Below, piece by piece: positions 1 to 8,597 of a DNA stretch of 17,358 nucleotides (position 1 is its first letter; every line of letters begins with the position of its first letter). The DNA lies in assembly GCA_016716885.1 (NCBI GenBank), contig JADJUV010000063.1, positions 1 to 17,358 of the forward strand. The letters run 5' to 3'. Below the pieces are notes generated by a model. The model was not told where the DNA came from, searched no databases, and saw nothing but the letters and a program-made list of their open reading frames with translations. Origin of the DNA: Candidatus Trichofilum aggregatum (GTDB lineage: Bacteria; Chloroflexota; Anaerolineae; Promineifilales; Promineifilaceae). The position numbers and the translations under genes were made by a program.

Positions 1-428
1 CCGCGCCATGGCCTTCGCTATCGGCCACCAACCGGGTCAGCACGATAAGCGCCCCGAACAGTGATTGGCAACCAGGAAGAAAGCGAGCCGCGCGACGCAA
101 CAAATGACCGGGCCGTATTGCCGAAAAGCCCAGATGACCAGCCCCACCACCAACAAAAATGCCAGGCCACTGGTCGCCCGGCGCGACACCTCGATTAATG
201 TCTTGAGTGGCGGTTTCCAGATCGGCTAACTGCTGCCAGTGGCCAGCTATCGCCACAACCATCACCCGAACCACTGACACTCACATACCCCCCCACAGAA
301 TGACCAACAGAGTAAACGCCAGGACGAACCAGGCGTACTGGAGCAAACGGTTTGTTTGATTTGTTACGCATGGCTGAAATGTAGTGGAAACAGTGGCGGG
401 GAAACCGTCTTATATCCAGCACGGTCAT
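1..428 (-). pseudogene. Frameshifted membrane-protein remnant, runs off left edge
   Basis: No intact reading frame covers this stretch, but the minus strand reads as fragments of a membrane protein in changing frames. One frame around 290-350 gives a clear transmembrane segment (LLQYAWFVLAFTLLVILWGG). Another around 180-270 gives a hydrophilic helix (HWQQLADLETATQDINRGV). A third around 110-185 gives a second hydrophobic segment (SGLAFLLVVGLVIWAFRQYG). At least two frame changes are needed to join them. The family is not recognised. It would be transcribed divergently from the plus-strand remnant that follows, with an inverted repeat (446-482) between them. It may be a true pseudogene or an intact gene damaged by sequencing indels; the sequence alone cannot decide. 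Confidence 0.3.
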
Positions 429-445
429 AAAGGATATTTCGTTTG

Positions 446-482
446 GAGACTGGAGACTGATGAGTCTCTCGTCTCCAGTCTC
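446..482. repeat. Inverted repeat of the GAGACTG word
   Basis: GAGACTGGAGAC (446-457) is perfectly complementary to GTCTCCAGTCTC (471-482), a 12-bp stem with a 13-base loop. The arms are built from the word GAGACTG, which recurs as CAGTCTC at 3765-3806 and as GAGACTGG at 9686-9701. It lies between divergent remnants. Confidence 0.75.
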
Positions 483-487
483 TAGAA

Positions 488-1591
488 AAATGTCAGATTA
501 TGCCCACTACTGGTATAAGTGAGATCGGGGCCATCATTATTTGGCTTCCCATAATGTGTTATATTCTCCCATTCAAAACAGTTTCAGTCGTTTACTTTAT
601 TATGCTGATCTTCACCCTGTGCGGCCCCGGGGCACATCAAGATCGAGCGGTGCGTGTGGCCGCCACGAGTTTTGGTCTTGTGTCATGATCGCGCCGGATA
701 GAGATACTCGCCTCGCCGTTGAGTCGCCTGGTTTACGTGCCCCCTGAGCTTGATTCGTATTTAAACACAGACGCGCTTTCATTGAGGCGATGGTGTGCGG
801 GCTGCTAGGGCATGGTGCTACATGGTGGTGCGGTTCGGCGCCGCGGCCATGTCCCAGGTGGTTGCGACGATTCAGGGCAGAAGGTGAGCTCCGCGGCCGC
901 GTACAAACGGCTCCCGGTACGATGGTGGGCGATTGTGCCTACCGTTTTACGCTCATACCAACAACTCTGTTGATGGTCGCCTGGTATTTTTATTCCCTGT
1001 ATTGGTTCACTTTCCGGCCTTGGCCTCAACGCGTTCTATTTTGGTGTTCTTTGCCCTGGAGTGTACCCATCGTCAGATCGAACAGCACGGTTTAGCCGTT
1101 TTGCGCCGGCCCGATCTCACCCGTGTCCATTTCGGGCCCCGTCGGTTTACTTTGTACTTGCTCCTGTTCCTTTTTGTGGGCTGGCCCCGGATATTGGTGA
1201 ATCGTCTTTAATTCCATCTTCGATAATGGCACTACGAATCTGTATTTTTATCAATTTTCCTGCCATTACCCGGCTTTCAAGGCTATTTGACACCCAAATG
1301 ATTCAACATGATCTTCAACATTCCTCATCTGGCCGGTAGCCATGATTGCCTGACCCTGCGCTATGTGGATTTACGTACGCAATGAGGGGCTAGATTATTT
1401 CGTGGGCCGATGCCCAGTTACGATGTTCTGCGGGCCGAGCCAGAAAAGGTGCTGGCCCAAACGCCCCGCACTCTACGGAACCTGGATGAGTTCAGGAATT
1501 GGTTCGTTTCGTTGGTTTGACGATTCTGGTGGTGGGTTCTCCTATCGTCTTGTCTTATGGGTTGATCATTTTTGTCCAACTGATTGAGTAA
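488..1591 (+). pseudogene. Broken polytopic membrane protein, paralogue of the next gene
   Basis: The plus strand carries homology to one membrane-protein family spread over several frames. Around 1060-1210 one frame reads HGLAVLRRPDLTRVHFG followed by hydrophobic LYLLLFLFVGW, matching FDALRRGWDLTRRRFW and its following helix in the next gene. Around 1333-1400 the pieces IWPVAMIA, LTLRYVDLR and VRNEGLDY match the family's typical C-terminal DLRVRNEG motif. Restoring one C in GATTGCCTGACC (about 1343-1354) rejoins the first two. A last frame (about 1494-1591) gives a hydrophobic helix ending VQLIE and a stop. Family knowledge suggests a DUF7544/GDPD-membrane-domain-like protein of unknown function; that name is tentative. 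The region from about 500 to 1050 is only weakly interpretable. Confidence 0.4.
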
Positions 1592-1612
1592 TGGTGCTAT
1601 GAAAATATCGAC

Positions 1613-1637
1613 CGCAGAGACGCAGAGAACGCAGAGA
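1613..1637. repeat. CGCAGAGA word array
   Basis: Three copies of CGCAGAGA begin at 1613, 1621 and 1630 (period 8-9). Words of this kind are scattered through many unrelated bacterial genomes. When translated on the minus strand they yield the spurious LCVLCVSAV peptide. It lies between the two broken membrane paralogues. Confidence 0.7.
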
Positions 1638-1716
1638 AAAGAAAAACTTGTGTAAATTTGAATAGAGCAGGCGCCTCGAGCGGGGCGCGCAGGATGGAAT
1701 GAAAAACAGTGAGTAT

Positions 1717-1765
1717 GCGAGTAGCGAGTCACGAGTGAACGCTCACTCGCCAACTCGCTACTCGC
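1717..1765. repeat. Long hairpin of the GCGAGTA word just upstream of a ribosome binding site
   Basis: GCGAGTAGCGAGT (1717-1729) pairs perfectly over 13 bp with ACTCGCTACTCGC (1753-1765). Inside is a second hairpin, GAGTGA (1733-1738) with TCACTC (1743-1748) and an ACGC loop. The structure ends 11 bases before the AGGAG ribosome binding site of the next gene, so it could act on its translation or end upstream transcription. Confidence 0.7.
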
Positions 1766-1776
1766 CACTTTTTTGC

Positions 1777-1781
1777 AGGAG
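1777..1781 (+). promoter_or_regulatory. Ribosome binding site AGGAG
   Basis: AGGAG lies 8 bases before ATG 1790. This fixes the true start of the second membrane paralogue even though its frame breaks after 40 codons. Confidence 0.6.
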
Positions 1782-1789
1782 AAATATAA

Positions 1790-2536
1790 ATGGAACTGTC
1801 ACACATACCTGTTTTGCGGCCGCTGTCCGTGGGCCAAATTTTAGACCGCGCTTTTCGTCTGTACCAGGGAAATTTTCTCACCTTCCTGGCAATTGTGGGG
1901 GCGGTGTGTTAGCCAATCAGATTGCTCGCCGCCCTGTCCCTGCCGTCGCCGATGTTTACCTGGGACGACCAACAAGTTTCGCGGCCGCGTACCGCGTCAC
2001 TCCCTTCATCGGCAATATTTTTTGTTACCCTTATCGTCACCTTCTCGTGGGCATCGGTCTGCTCGTTTCCATCCCCTGGGTTGGACAGCGGGCATGTACG
2101 ATGTTTTTCGGCGGGGCCATCGTGCCCATGGTCGGAACCGTGATTGTGTTAGAAAACAAGGCCGGTTTTGATGCGCTACGGCGCGGCTGGGACCTGACCC
2201 GGCGGCGATTCTGGCCGGTGGTGGGATATGTGGTTATCTTGGGCATCCTGGTAACAGTCATTACCATCGGGCCATCCACCCTTTTGACGTACCTGACGGG
2301 TTTCGTCTGGAGTGGGTATGATCCGGCATCTCCCCTTTCGCCCACCAACATGCCCGGACAGGCCCCGTTATGGGCTACGGTTTTGCAGACGGTGATCACC
2401 GTGGGTCTGCAAACGCTCATTCTGCCTATCCAGCTCGGCGGCGGCGTCCGTTCTCTACTTTGACTTGAGAGTACGGAATGAAGGGTTTGACCTGAACTGG
2501 CCTCAGCGCGGCAAATGCCTGAAGGTAGCGACCTGA
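1790..2536 (+). pseudogene. Polytopic membrane protein (DUF7544/GDPD-membrane-domain-like), frameshifted
   Basis: From ATG 1790 the protein begins MELSHIPVLRPLSVGQILDR and continues AFRLYQGNFLTFLAIVGAV, a family-typical N-terminus leading into the first membrane helix, but the frame stops at TAG 1910. A second frame carries the middle of the protein: DVYLGRPTSFAAAYR, hydrophobic segments, FFGGAIVPMVGTVIVLENK, FDALRRGWDLTRRRFW and further helices to about 2440. A third frame restores SVLYFDLRVRNEGFDLNW and ends at TGA 2536. At least two or three indels therefore separate an otherwise collinear family member. Function is unknown; the family is common in Chloroflexota as tandem polytopic membrane proteins near the MoxR/DUF58 cluster. 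The same C-terminal motif upstream points to a tandem duplication. Confidence 0.6.
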
Positions 2537-2761
2537 TACTCTGTTAGCAGGCCCCAGCCCCCAAAACCGATTCCATCCTCGTGGGGGATGAATGGATGAA
2601 CTTCTTTGGCCTGGGTATCGGGGTTTGGGTCATTGGGATAATTGTTGGGGTGCTGTTTAGTAGCCTGCGTTACGTCGTTGCTCTTGCCTGCTTTTACGTC
2701 ATGATACGATTCTCTTTGGATTTCTGCTCGCCGTTTTCTCTTTTTCCTGGCCGCTCCAGCG

Positions 2762-3775
2762 ATGGCTCAGTCTGGGGATGGCGTCCTGGGCGAAGCGGAA
2801 TATTGGCAAATGCTGGCCGATCTACGGACGGATATAGAGACGTATCAGGCCGCTAACGACGCCACGCCACTGCACGCGGCCGCGACCCAACTCGCCGCCA
2901 TCACCTCTGTCCGCCGTGCCGATGGCACCCTGGTTCCGGTAGACCACTCGGTTCTGGTAACCCTGTTAAACGCTGAGATACCCCCGTGGGATCAGCTTAA
3001 CCGACTGTTAACGACCATGCAGGCTGAACGGGATAACTGGCCGGATGAGCGGTATGATCGCGACGCGGCCGCGCAAGCCCGCGCCGAACTCCAGAACATC
3101 TTGGCCGACCTGGACATTGAACCTGTCGCTGACGATGAGTTGGCCGCCACCGAAGAGGCCCTGCGTAACCGCCGTTGGGGACCAGACCCTGGCGATGCGG
3201 CCGCGCCGGCCGATGATTCACCCCTTAATCTGACGCTACCCCCTCTACCCGTCACCTTCCTGGCGATCATAGGGGGTCTGATTCTGGTGGTTGTGCTGAT
3301 TTTTGCCTTCCGGCGCCTGGCTCTGGACTTTTCCACCGATGCAGACCTGCCTCCGGAAACGGCCGATGCCGAAGAAAATCTGACGGCACAAACGGCGCTG
3401 TCTCGCGCCCAGGCCCTCTCCAAACAACAAGATTATCGTGCCGCCGTGCGTTATCTCTACCTTTCCACCTTGCTCATCCTGGAAGAAAAAGGGCTGCTCC
3501 GTTACAACCGCACCCGCACCAACCGGGAGTACATCCAGAGCATGACCGACAAACCGGAAACGGCTCAGGTGTTGGGCGATGTAGTCGAGGTATTTGACCG
3601 TGTCTGGTATGGCTACGAACCGATTGATGACGGCGAATACACCAGCTATCAAGATCAGGGTGGAACAGCTACGCCAACAACGGAAGTAAATCTTACCGGC
3701 AGGAGTCCCATAATCAGGGAGTCTACGGAAAGAATTCACCCTAAGGTGCAAAGGACGCCAAGCACAGTCTCTTAA
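2762..3775 (+). CDS. DUF4129 domain-containing membrane protein (C-terminal frameshift)
   Basis: A single-pass membrane protein with a hydrophilic helical N-terminal part (residues 1-160), one TM helix (about 163-184) and a cytoplasmic DUF4129 domain (about 225-298) with RTNREY (252-257) and VWYG (281-284). In the family this domain occurs next to MoxR, DUF58 and transglutaminase genes; its molecular role is not established. The codons upstream of this ATG encode a signal-peptide core (FLFFLAAPAMAQ) without an in-frame start. The true start is probably ATG 2701, one indel away. At 3658-3660 a run of three G where two are expected shifts the frame. Removing one G gives QVEQLRQQRK and a stop at 3689, a normal family ending. 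The last 39 residues as read are therefore artefactual or a mutant tail reaching into the CAGTCTC array. It heads the operon. Confidence 0.85.
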   Translation: MAQSGDGVLGEAEYWQMLADLRTDIETYQAANDATPLHAAATQLAAITSVRRADGTLVPVDHSVLVTLLNAEIPPWDQLNRLLTTMQAERDNWPDERYDRDAAAQARAELQNILADLDIEPVADDELAATEEALRNRRWGPDPGDAAAPADDSPLNLTLPPLPVTFLAIIGGLILVVVLIFAFRRLALDFSTDADLPPETADAEENLTAQTALSRAQALSKQQDYRAAVRYLYLSTLLILEEKGLLRYNRTRTNREYIQSMTDKPETAQVLGDVVEVFDRVWYGYEPIDDGEYTSYQDQGGTATPTTEVNLTGRSPIIRESTERIHPKVQRTPSTVS

Positions 3776-3806
3776 TCTCACAGTCTCACAGTCTCTCAGT
3801 CTCTAG
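3765..3806. repeat. CAGTCTC octamer array
   Basis: CAGTCTC starts at 3765, 3781, 3789 and 3797, so the copies sit at multiples of 8 bases. This is the same word, in opposite orientation, as the array at 9686-9725. It fills the gap before the DUF4350 gene. Confidence 0.8.
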
Positions 3807-3827
3807 AGATAAACCTGACCAGTAACG

Positions 3828-5039
3828 ATGTCTACCCTACCCGCAACCCCCCGACGCTCCCTCTCCACCAATGATTGGCTGGCCTCTGGCCTGTTTGCCA
3901 TTTTGTTGATGATAGGGCTGGCCTTGTTTGTGCAACAAATTTTGGCGGGCAGTGATGCGCCCAACTTTTCATCCCGTTCCGATGAGCCGTTGGGGGCTTT
4001 AGGCGCGGCGCGCTGGCTGGAGAAGTTGGGCTACCAGCTTGACGAATCCGAGGTCAATACGTTCCATATCCCCAATGGGGTGGATGTGGTGGTGATGCTG
4101 GAACCAGAATATGTCACCAGTGACGATTTTCAACGGATGAACCGCTGGGTACGGGCAGGTGGCGTATTATTGCTGGCCGGGCAAGGAGCGGGTGTCCAGC
4201 AATTTGCCCAGGTCTATGAACTAGAATTAGCGTATTCGACCCTTTTGCCACCCCTGGCCTGGGCGCAGACTCCCCTGGTGGCTTCACCGCCGCAAGAGGA
4301 ATTGGCTACACTGCGGCCGCGGGCCTATTTTGCCCCCACTCGTAACAATTACCTCACCTTGTACGCCGCTTTAGACAAACCAACCGTCATCACCTTCCCC
4401 CTCGGTTCCGGGCGCGTTATTGCCGCCAGTACCGCCTATCCCTTTACCAACGCCGGGCTGACCGAGCCAGGCAACGCCAACCTGATGCTTAACCTGATGA
4501 CCCTGGCTCCGGCTGGCGCGACCGTCTGGTTTGATGAATGGCATCACGGCGAACGGGTGCAGTCAACCAATGCGCCGCTCAATAACAACAATCAGACCCC
4601 CAACCCACGTTTAGGCCCCATGAACTGGTTGCGCTATAACCCGGTGGGGCAGGCCTTTTTATATGGCGGTCTGGTTATTCTGGTCGCTTTGTTGCTGAGT
4701 GGCCGAGCGTTTGGTCGGCCATTGACCTCAGCCAATGAAACATTGCGTCGCCCGCCCCTGGCTTATGTGCAAGCCATCGCCACCCTAAACCGGCGCGCCG
4801 GTCATCGCACAGACGTGTTGCGGGCGTATCACCAGCGTTTGAAGAAGGAGTTGGGCCAGCGTTATCGGCTGAGTCCGGCTTTGCCCGATGGGGAATTTGT
4901 GGCCCAACTGGCGAAATATAAACCGGGGTTGGACGCGGCCGCGTTGCAGAACTTGCTCTCACGGTTACAAAACAAAAAGATTACCGAGGTAGAACTGGTA
5001 CAACTGGCCGCCGAAGTGGCCGACTGGCTGAAACAATGA
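3828..5039 (+). CDS. DUF4350 domain-containing membrane protein
   Basis: 403 residues, intact. TM helix 1 spans about 18-39. It is followed by an extracytoplasmic DUF4350 domain (about 43-245) that starts SDEPLGALGAARWLEKLGY. The domain includes a GVDVVVMLEPEY strand, an RAGGVLLLAGQG turn typical of this glutamine-amidotransferase-like fold, and the family FDEWHHG motif (235-241). TM helix 2 is about 276-292, then a cytoplasmic helical tail of about 110 residues. The family sits between DUF4129 and MoxR in many genomes and is thought to work with them in an envelope complex; no activity is known. It is the only gene of the operon with no visible frameshift. It holds two GCGGCCGC palindromes (4313, 4935), the second encoding Ala-Ala-Ala in the tail. 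Confidence 0.88.
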   Translation: MSTLPATPRRSLSTNDWLASGLFAILLMIGLALFVQQILAGSDAPNFSSRSDEPLGALGAARWLEKLGYQLDESEVNTFHIPNGVDVVVMLEPEYVTSDDFQRMNRWVRAGGVLLLAGQGAGVQQFAQVYELELAYSTLLPPLAWAQTPLVASPPQEELATLRPRAYFAPTRNNYLTLYAALDKPTVITFPLGSGRVIAASTAYPFTNAGLTEPGNANLMLNLMTLAPAGATVWFDEWHHGERVQSTNAPLNNNNQTPNPRLGPMNWLRYNPVGQAFLYGGLVILVALLLSGRAFGRPLTSANETLRRPPLAYVQAIATLNRRAGHRTDVLRAYHQRLKKELGQRYRLSPALPDGEFVAQLAKYKPGLDAAALQNLLSRLQNKKITEVELVQLAAEVADWLKQ

Positions 5040-5067
5040 GAGAGGTCTCTATTCAGGTATCAGTACT

Positions 5068-5161
5068 TATTCCTACGCTCGGCGTGGGAATATCATCTGG
5101 GACGCTCTGCGTCCTACGCGACGCAGAGCGTCGAAGACAGTATTCCACGCAGAGCGTGGAA
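5068..5161. repeat. Cluster of four small palindromes (REP-like)
   Basis: Four hairpins stand in a row: TATTCCTACGC/GCGTGGGAATA (5068-5092, one G-T pair), GGACGC-TCT-GCGTCC (5100-5114), CGACGC-AGA-GCGTCG (5119-5133), and TTCCACGC-AGA-GCGTGGAA (5143-5161). All share the core ACGCnnnGCGT. This fits the REP class of palindromes; no transposase is present here. The cluster fills the gap before the MoxR gene, so it may stabilise or attenuate the operon mRNA. Confidence 0.75.
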
Positions 5162-5194
5162 CGAGAACGGGTAGTAACGAGGAATTTAGAATTT

Positions 5195-6152
5195 ATGGAA
5201 CCAAATATTTTACAAAAGGTAACGTTACGTTTGCGCGAAGAGGCCAACAAAGTCATTGTGGGCCTAAATGGGCCGTTTGAGTTAATGGTGGTGGCCTTGT
5301 TTACCGGCGGGCATGTCTTGTTAGAAGGGGTTCCCGGCACGGCCAAAACCCTCATGGCCAAGACATTAGCCCATCTGGTGCAGGCCAAATTCACCCGCAT
5401 CCAGTTCACCCCCGACCTAATGCCCTCAGATATTCTGGGAACCAGTGTGTTTGATCTGAGCAGTGGTACATTCAATCTGCGCAAGGGGCCGATTTTCACC
5501 CAGATTCTCCTGGGTGATGAGATCAATCGTGCCCCCGCCAAGACACAATCAGCCTTGCTGGAAGCGATGGAAGAGAAACAGATTAATCTGGAAGGGGTGC
5601 GGCATGAGCTGGAACGCCCGTTTATGGTCATTGCTACGCAGAACCCGATTGAATATGAGGGCACGTATCCCTTGCCCGAAGCGCAACTGGATCGGTTTTT
5701 GTTGAAAGTGTTGGTTCCTTACTCCCCCATCGCCGATGGGGATGGAAGTGTTGCGCCGGTATCATCAGGGGTTTGATGCCCATAACCTCGCGGCCGCGAA
5801 CCTGCAACCCGTCCTTACCGCCCAACAAGTGGTAGATGTGCGCCAGTTGATTAACCAGGTGGTCGTGGAAGAAGGTATCCTCAACTACATCGCCCAAATC
5901 ATCGCCGCCAGTCGCCAATCTCCCGATGTCATTTTGGGAGCCAGCACCCGTGCCGCGACTCACGTTTTACTGGCTTCCAAGAGCCTGGCCGCCATGCAAG
6001 GGCGCAACTTTGTCGTGCCCGATGATGTGAAATTTATCGTGCCACCCGTCTTTCGCCATCGGCTCATCCTCAAACCCGAGGTGGAAATTGAAGGGCTGGA
6101 TGCGGATGCGGTGATTCAGCGGATTTTGGGGCAGGTTCAGGTCCCGCGTTAG
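5195..6152 (+). CDS. MoxR-family AAA+ ATPase (one frameshift at 5738-5741)
   Basis: MoxR ATPases act as chaperone-like AAA+ machines, usually paired with DUF58/VWA proteins. Start ATG 5195 (MEPNILQK) is preceded by GAGGA; the open frame from 5036 only translates palindromic repeats and is not used. Visible motifs are Walker A GVPGTAKT (45-52), Walker B LLGDEINRA (105-113), sensor 1 ATQNP (147-151) and PEAQLDRF (161-168). The frame breaks at GATGGGGATGG. Removing one G of the four at 5738-5741 continues as PIADGMEVLRRYHQGF and then through the AAA lid domain (LNRQ-type helices, DVILGASTRA, VPDDVKF) to the stop at 6152, giving the usual length of about 318 residues. As written, the ATPase core and lid are in different frames. 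The stop is followed by a small palindrome, GTTGCC-A-GGCAAC (6151-6163), and DUF58 starts 26 bases later. Confidence 0.88.
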
Positions 6153-6178
6153 TTGCCAGGCAACGGGCCAAAATTTTT

Positions 6179-7534
6179 ATGTTGACCTTCCGTGCCGTTC
6201 TGTTACTCCTTTTTGCCACACCCATGATCGCGGCCGCGACCTGGGTGCCGGTTTTGCGTTGGCTGGCCTTGTTCTACGTGGCTCTCTGCCTGGGGCTGAT
6301 TGTCCACGACTGGCGACGCGCCCGCCCCATCAGCCGCTTTGAGATTAGCCGCCACCACGACAACAAACTGAGCCTGGGGGCGGAAAACCCCATCACCTTG
6401 AAGCTACGCAACCAGAGCGGCCGCCCGGCGATTTTCCAGATTCGTGACGAACCATCCGAACGGTTTGTTACCAGCGAGGTTCTTTTTGCGGGCACAGTGG
6501 GGCCTTATGCGGAGTGGCAGACGGTGTACCACGTGCGGCCGCTGCGTCGGGGCGATTACCGCTTTGGCAATGTGACCTTGCGTTGGCAAGGGCCAATGGG
6601 GCTATTTAGGCGTCAGGACACCGTCAAAGCCGGGATGCCCGTGCGGGTCTATCCCAACTTGATTGATGTGCGCCGTTATGATTTGTTGTTACGCAACAAT
6701 CGTTTGCAGGAGTTGGGTCTGCGCAACACCCGGCAATATGGCGAAGGCACGGAGTACGAACGCCTGCGCGAATATCTGCCCGACGATGATTTCCGGCGCA
6801 TCAACTGGAAAGCCACCGCCCGCCGCCAGCGCCCCGTGACGGTGGAGTACCAGACCGAACGTAGCCAGAATATCATCGCCCTGGTGGATGTGGGGCGCAT
6901 GATGCAGAGTCCGGTGGCGAACATGGCCAAGCTGGATTATGTGCTTAACGCGGTGTTGCTCCTGGGGTACGTGGCGACTGGCGTCGGCGACAAGGTAGGT
7001 CTACTGACCTTCGCCGATGACATTCAGACTTATCTCAATCCGCGCCAGGGGCGGGGGCAATTTTACCGGATGTTGGAATTGCTTTATGGGGTGGAAGCAC
7101 AACCGGTTGAGCCGAATTACCAGCGGGCGTTGAACTACCTGATGCTGAAACAGCGTAAACGGGCGTTGGTGTTGCTGTTTACCGATTTGAGTGGCGGCTT
7201 TTCGATGCAATCCCTTCAGGCCCAGGTTTCTTTGCTGGCGAAGAAAAGTTTGCCCCTGGTGGTGACAATCAGTGATCCGGATGTGGTGGCGATGGCTCGT
7301 TCGCGGCCGCAAAATAGCCAGGCGGTTTATCAGCAAGCGGCCGCGACCCGGCTCCTGGATGAACGGCAACTGGCCCTCGATAGCCTACGCCGCCATGGTG
7401 TGCAGACCTCGACGTGCCTGCCAACCAGCTTTCTATCTCCGTCATCAACCGTTATTTACAGCTTAAAGGCACGATGCGCCTGTGAAGGCAGAGGGCAGAG
7501 TGCGGTGGCAGAGTGGCAGAGTGGCAAAGAGTAG
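6179..7534 (+). CDS. DUF58 domain-containing protein (C-terminal frameshift)
   Basis: The canonical partner of MoxR ATPases. Two N-terminal TM helices (about 5-24 and 27-42) are followed by a beta-rich region (50-150) and the DUF58 signature REYLPDDDFRRINWKATARR (197-216). A VWA-like domain then begins at about 231 (IIALVDVGRMM); DVGRM replaces the classic DxSxS metal site. Around residue 410 the expected VQTLDVPANQLSISVINRYL is lost because only two C follow GCAGA at 7407-7408, where three are expected. Restoring one C gives LQLKGTMRL and a stop at 7485. As read, the protein runs to 7534 through GGCAGAG repeats. It holds six GCGGCCGC palindromes (6230, 6417, 6535, 7303, 7337 and none elsewhere make five, two of them Ala-Ala-Ala). 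The role is inferred from the family: envelope-associated assembly or quality control. Confidence 0.87.
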   Translation: MLTFRAVLLLLFATPMIAAATWVPVLRWLALFYVALCLGLIVHDWRRARPISRFEISRHHDNKLSLGAENPITLKLRNQSGRPAIFQIRDEPSERFVTSEVLFAGTVGPYAEWQTVYHVRPLRRGDYRFGNVTLRWQGPMGLFRRQDTVKAGMPVRVYPNLIDVRRYDLLLRNNRLQELGLRNTRQYGEGTEYERLREYLPDDDFRRINWKATARRQRPVTVEYQTERSQNIIALVDVGRMMQSPVANMAKLDYVLNAVLLLGYVATGVGDKVGLLTFADDIQTYLNPRQGRGQFYRMLELLYGVEAQPVEPNYQRALNYLMLKQRKRALVLLFTDLSGGFSMQSLQAQVSLLAKKSLPLVVTISDPDVVAMARSRPQNSQAVYQQAAATRLLDERQLALDSLRRHGVQTSTCLPTSFLSPSSTVIYSLKARCACEGRGQSAVAEWQSGKE

Positions 7535-7606
7535 AGTTTTAGAGTACCAAAAGTTCTCTAGAGTTCCCAGAGTTCCTCTGAGTTCCTACAGTTCCTCTGA
7601 GTCCCT
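7487..7606. repeat. Two word arrays, GGCAGAGT then AGTTCCYnn
   Basis: GGCAGAG (last copy GGCAAAG) starts at 7487, 7494, 7507, 7515 and 7523. After a spacer, AGTTCYC-type words start at 7552, 7562, 7571, 7581, 7590 and 7600, alternating 10 and 9 bases. The block lies between the convergent DUF58 and SpoIIM genes and supplies both the stray tail of DUF58 as read and the last codons and stop of the SpoIIM gene. Confidence 0.8.
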
Positions 7607-8560
7607 CCCCCTCCCCGCCAAAAACAGATACCCATACATCACCGCTCCACTACCGATCCCCACGACCCACTTGAGCGGCCAGGGGATGGTCTCCGCCGGG
7701 GAGATGAACCCTTCGATGAGGCCCGCTACCACCAGAAAGGGGACGGAACCCAGGAGTAGAAGCACTGCCCGGCGCGCGGCCGCGACCAACGCATCACGCC
7801 GACTGTACAACCCCGGCCGCAAAATAGCCCACCCCAACATCAGCCCGGCCCCCCCGGCAAAACAGATAATACTTAGCTCAATGACCCCATGCCCAATGAC
7901 AAAATTCCACACATCCATGCCCACGCCATAATGAAAGGCCAGACCGGTCACACTGCCTAGCAGCAATCCGTTGAAGACCAGGATGTAGAGCGTAAACAGC
8001 CCCATCAGAACACCCCCAGCAAAAGCGCGAAACGCCACCCCAATATTGTTGGTCATGATGAAGGATGACATATAGGGGCGTTCTTCCACACTCATGTCAA
8101 ACCACAATTCACGGTTTTCCAAACGGGTGATGAGGTCTTGGGCGCCTTCCGGGAGCAGGGAGTAGGCGGTGGTGGGTTCAAGGAAGGTTGCCACCGCGGA
8201 CAAAATGCCAGGGACGAAAAACAGGAGCGCGGCCGCGAAGATAAAAGGTAACGATTCACGAAATAGTTGGGGGAAACCGGCCAGAGCAAACGTCTTTAGC
8301 TGTCGCCAGGCCAGGGGTTTCTCCTGGTAAATGGTAGCATGGGCGCGTCCCACCAATTGATTCAAATACACCGTTACCCGGTGGGTGGGGAAATCCCGCT
8401 GCGCCAGCGCCAGGTCCGACGTGGTAGCCCGGTACAATCGCCCTAGCTGATCAATCTCTTCCGGCGTCAGGCGACGTATTTCCCGTTCGGCCCGTTGCAG
8501 AAAATGACTGAGTTGTTCCCATTCTCGTTGACGTGTTCGGACAAATTCATCTGGTTGCAT
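7586..8560 (-). CDS. Stage II sporulation protein M family membrane protein
   Basis: 324 residues, intact. A helical cytoplasmic N-terminus (about 1-90, many Arg/Glu, with LYRATTSDLALAQRDFP typical of the family) is followed by about five TM helices: about 104-126, 180-205, 210-235, 240-262 and 275-310. The loop GVAFRAFAGGVLMGLFTLYILVFNGLLLG and the motif HGVIELSIICFAGGAGLMLGWA are hallmarks of the SpoIIM/DUF95 family. In non-sporulating phyla this family accompanies RDD, MoxR and DUF58 genes, so the name does not imply sporulation. It is convergent with DUF58 and divergent from RDD. Its final residues DSEEL come from the AGTTCC repeat. Palindromes at 7776 and 8229 encode Ala-Ala-Ala. Confidence 0.9.
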   Translation of the reverse strand: MQPDEFVRTRQREWEQLSHFLQRAEREIRRLTPEEIDQLGRLYRATTSDLALAQRDFPTHRVTVYLNQLVGRAHATIYQEKPLAWRQLKTFALAGFPQLFRESLPFIFAAALLFFVPGILSAVATFLEPTTAYSLLPEGAQDLITRLENRELWFDMSVEERPYMSSFIMTNNIGVAFRAFAGGVLMGLFTLYILVFNGLLLGSVTGLAFHYGVGMDVWNFVIGHGVIELSIICFAGGAGLMLGWAILRPGLYSRRDALVAAARRAVLLLLGSVPFLVVAGLIEGFISPAETIPWPLKWVVGIGSGAVMYGYLFLAGRGRDSEEL

Positions 8561-8597
8561 ACGCTTTTATTTCGCTCTCTTATCAAACTTACCTGAA

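Noticed and set aside
1418..1768. Minus-strand frame with FLCVLCVSAV
   Set aside because: The peptide is a translation of the CGCAGAGA repeat; no family features.
5036..5194. N-terminal extension of MoxR
   Set aside because: It translates the palindrome cluster. A ribosome binding site and family-typical start are at 5195.
3650..5745. Programmed ribosomal frameshifting in DUF4129 and MoxR
   Set aside because: There is no slippery heptamer or downstream structure; simple G-run indels explain both.
7586..8560. Evidence for sporulation from the SpoIIM gene
   Set aside because: The family is widespread in non-sporulating bacteria beside RDD and MoxR genes, and no other sporulation gene is here.
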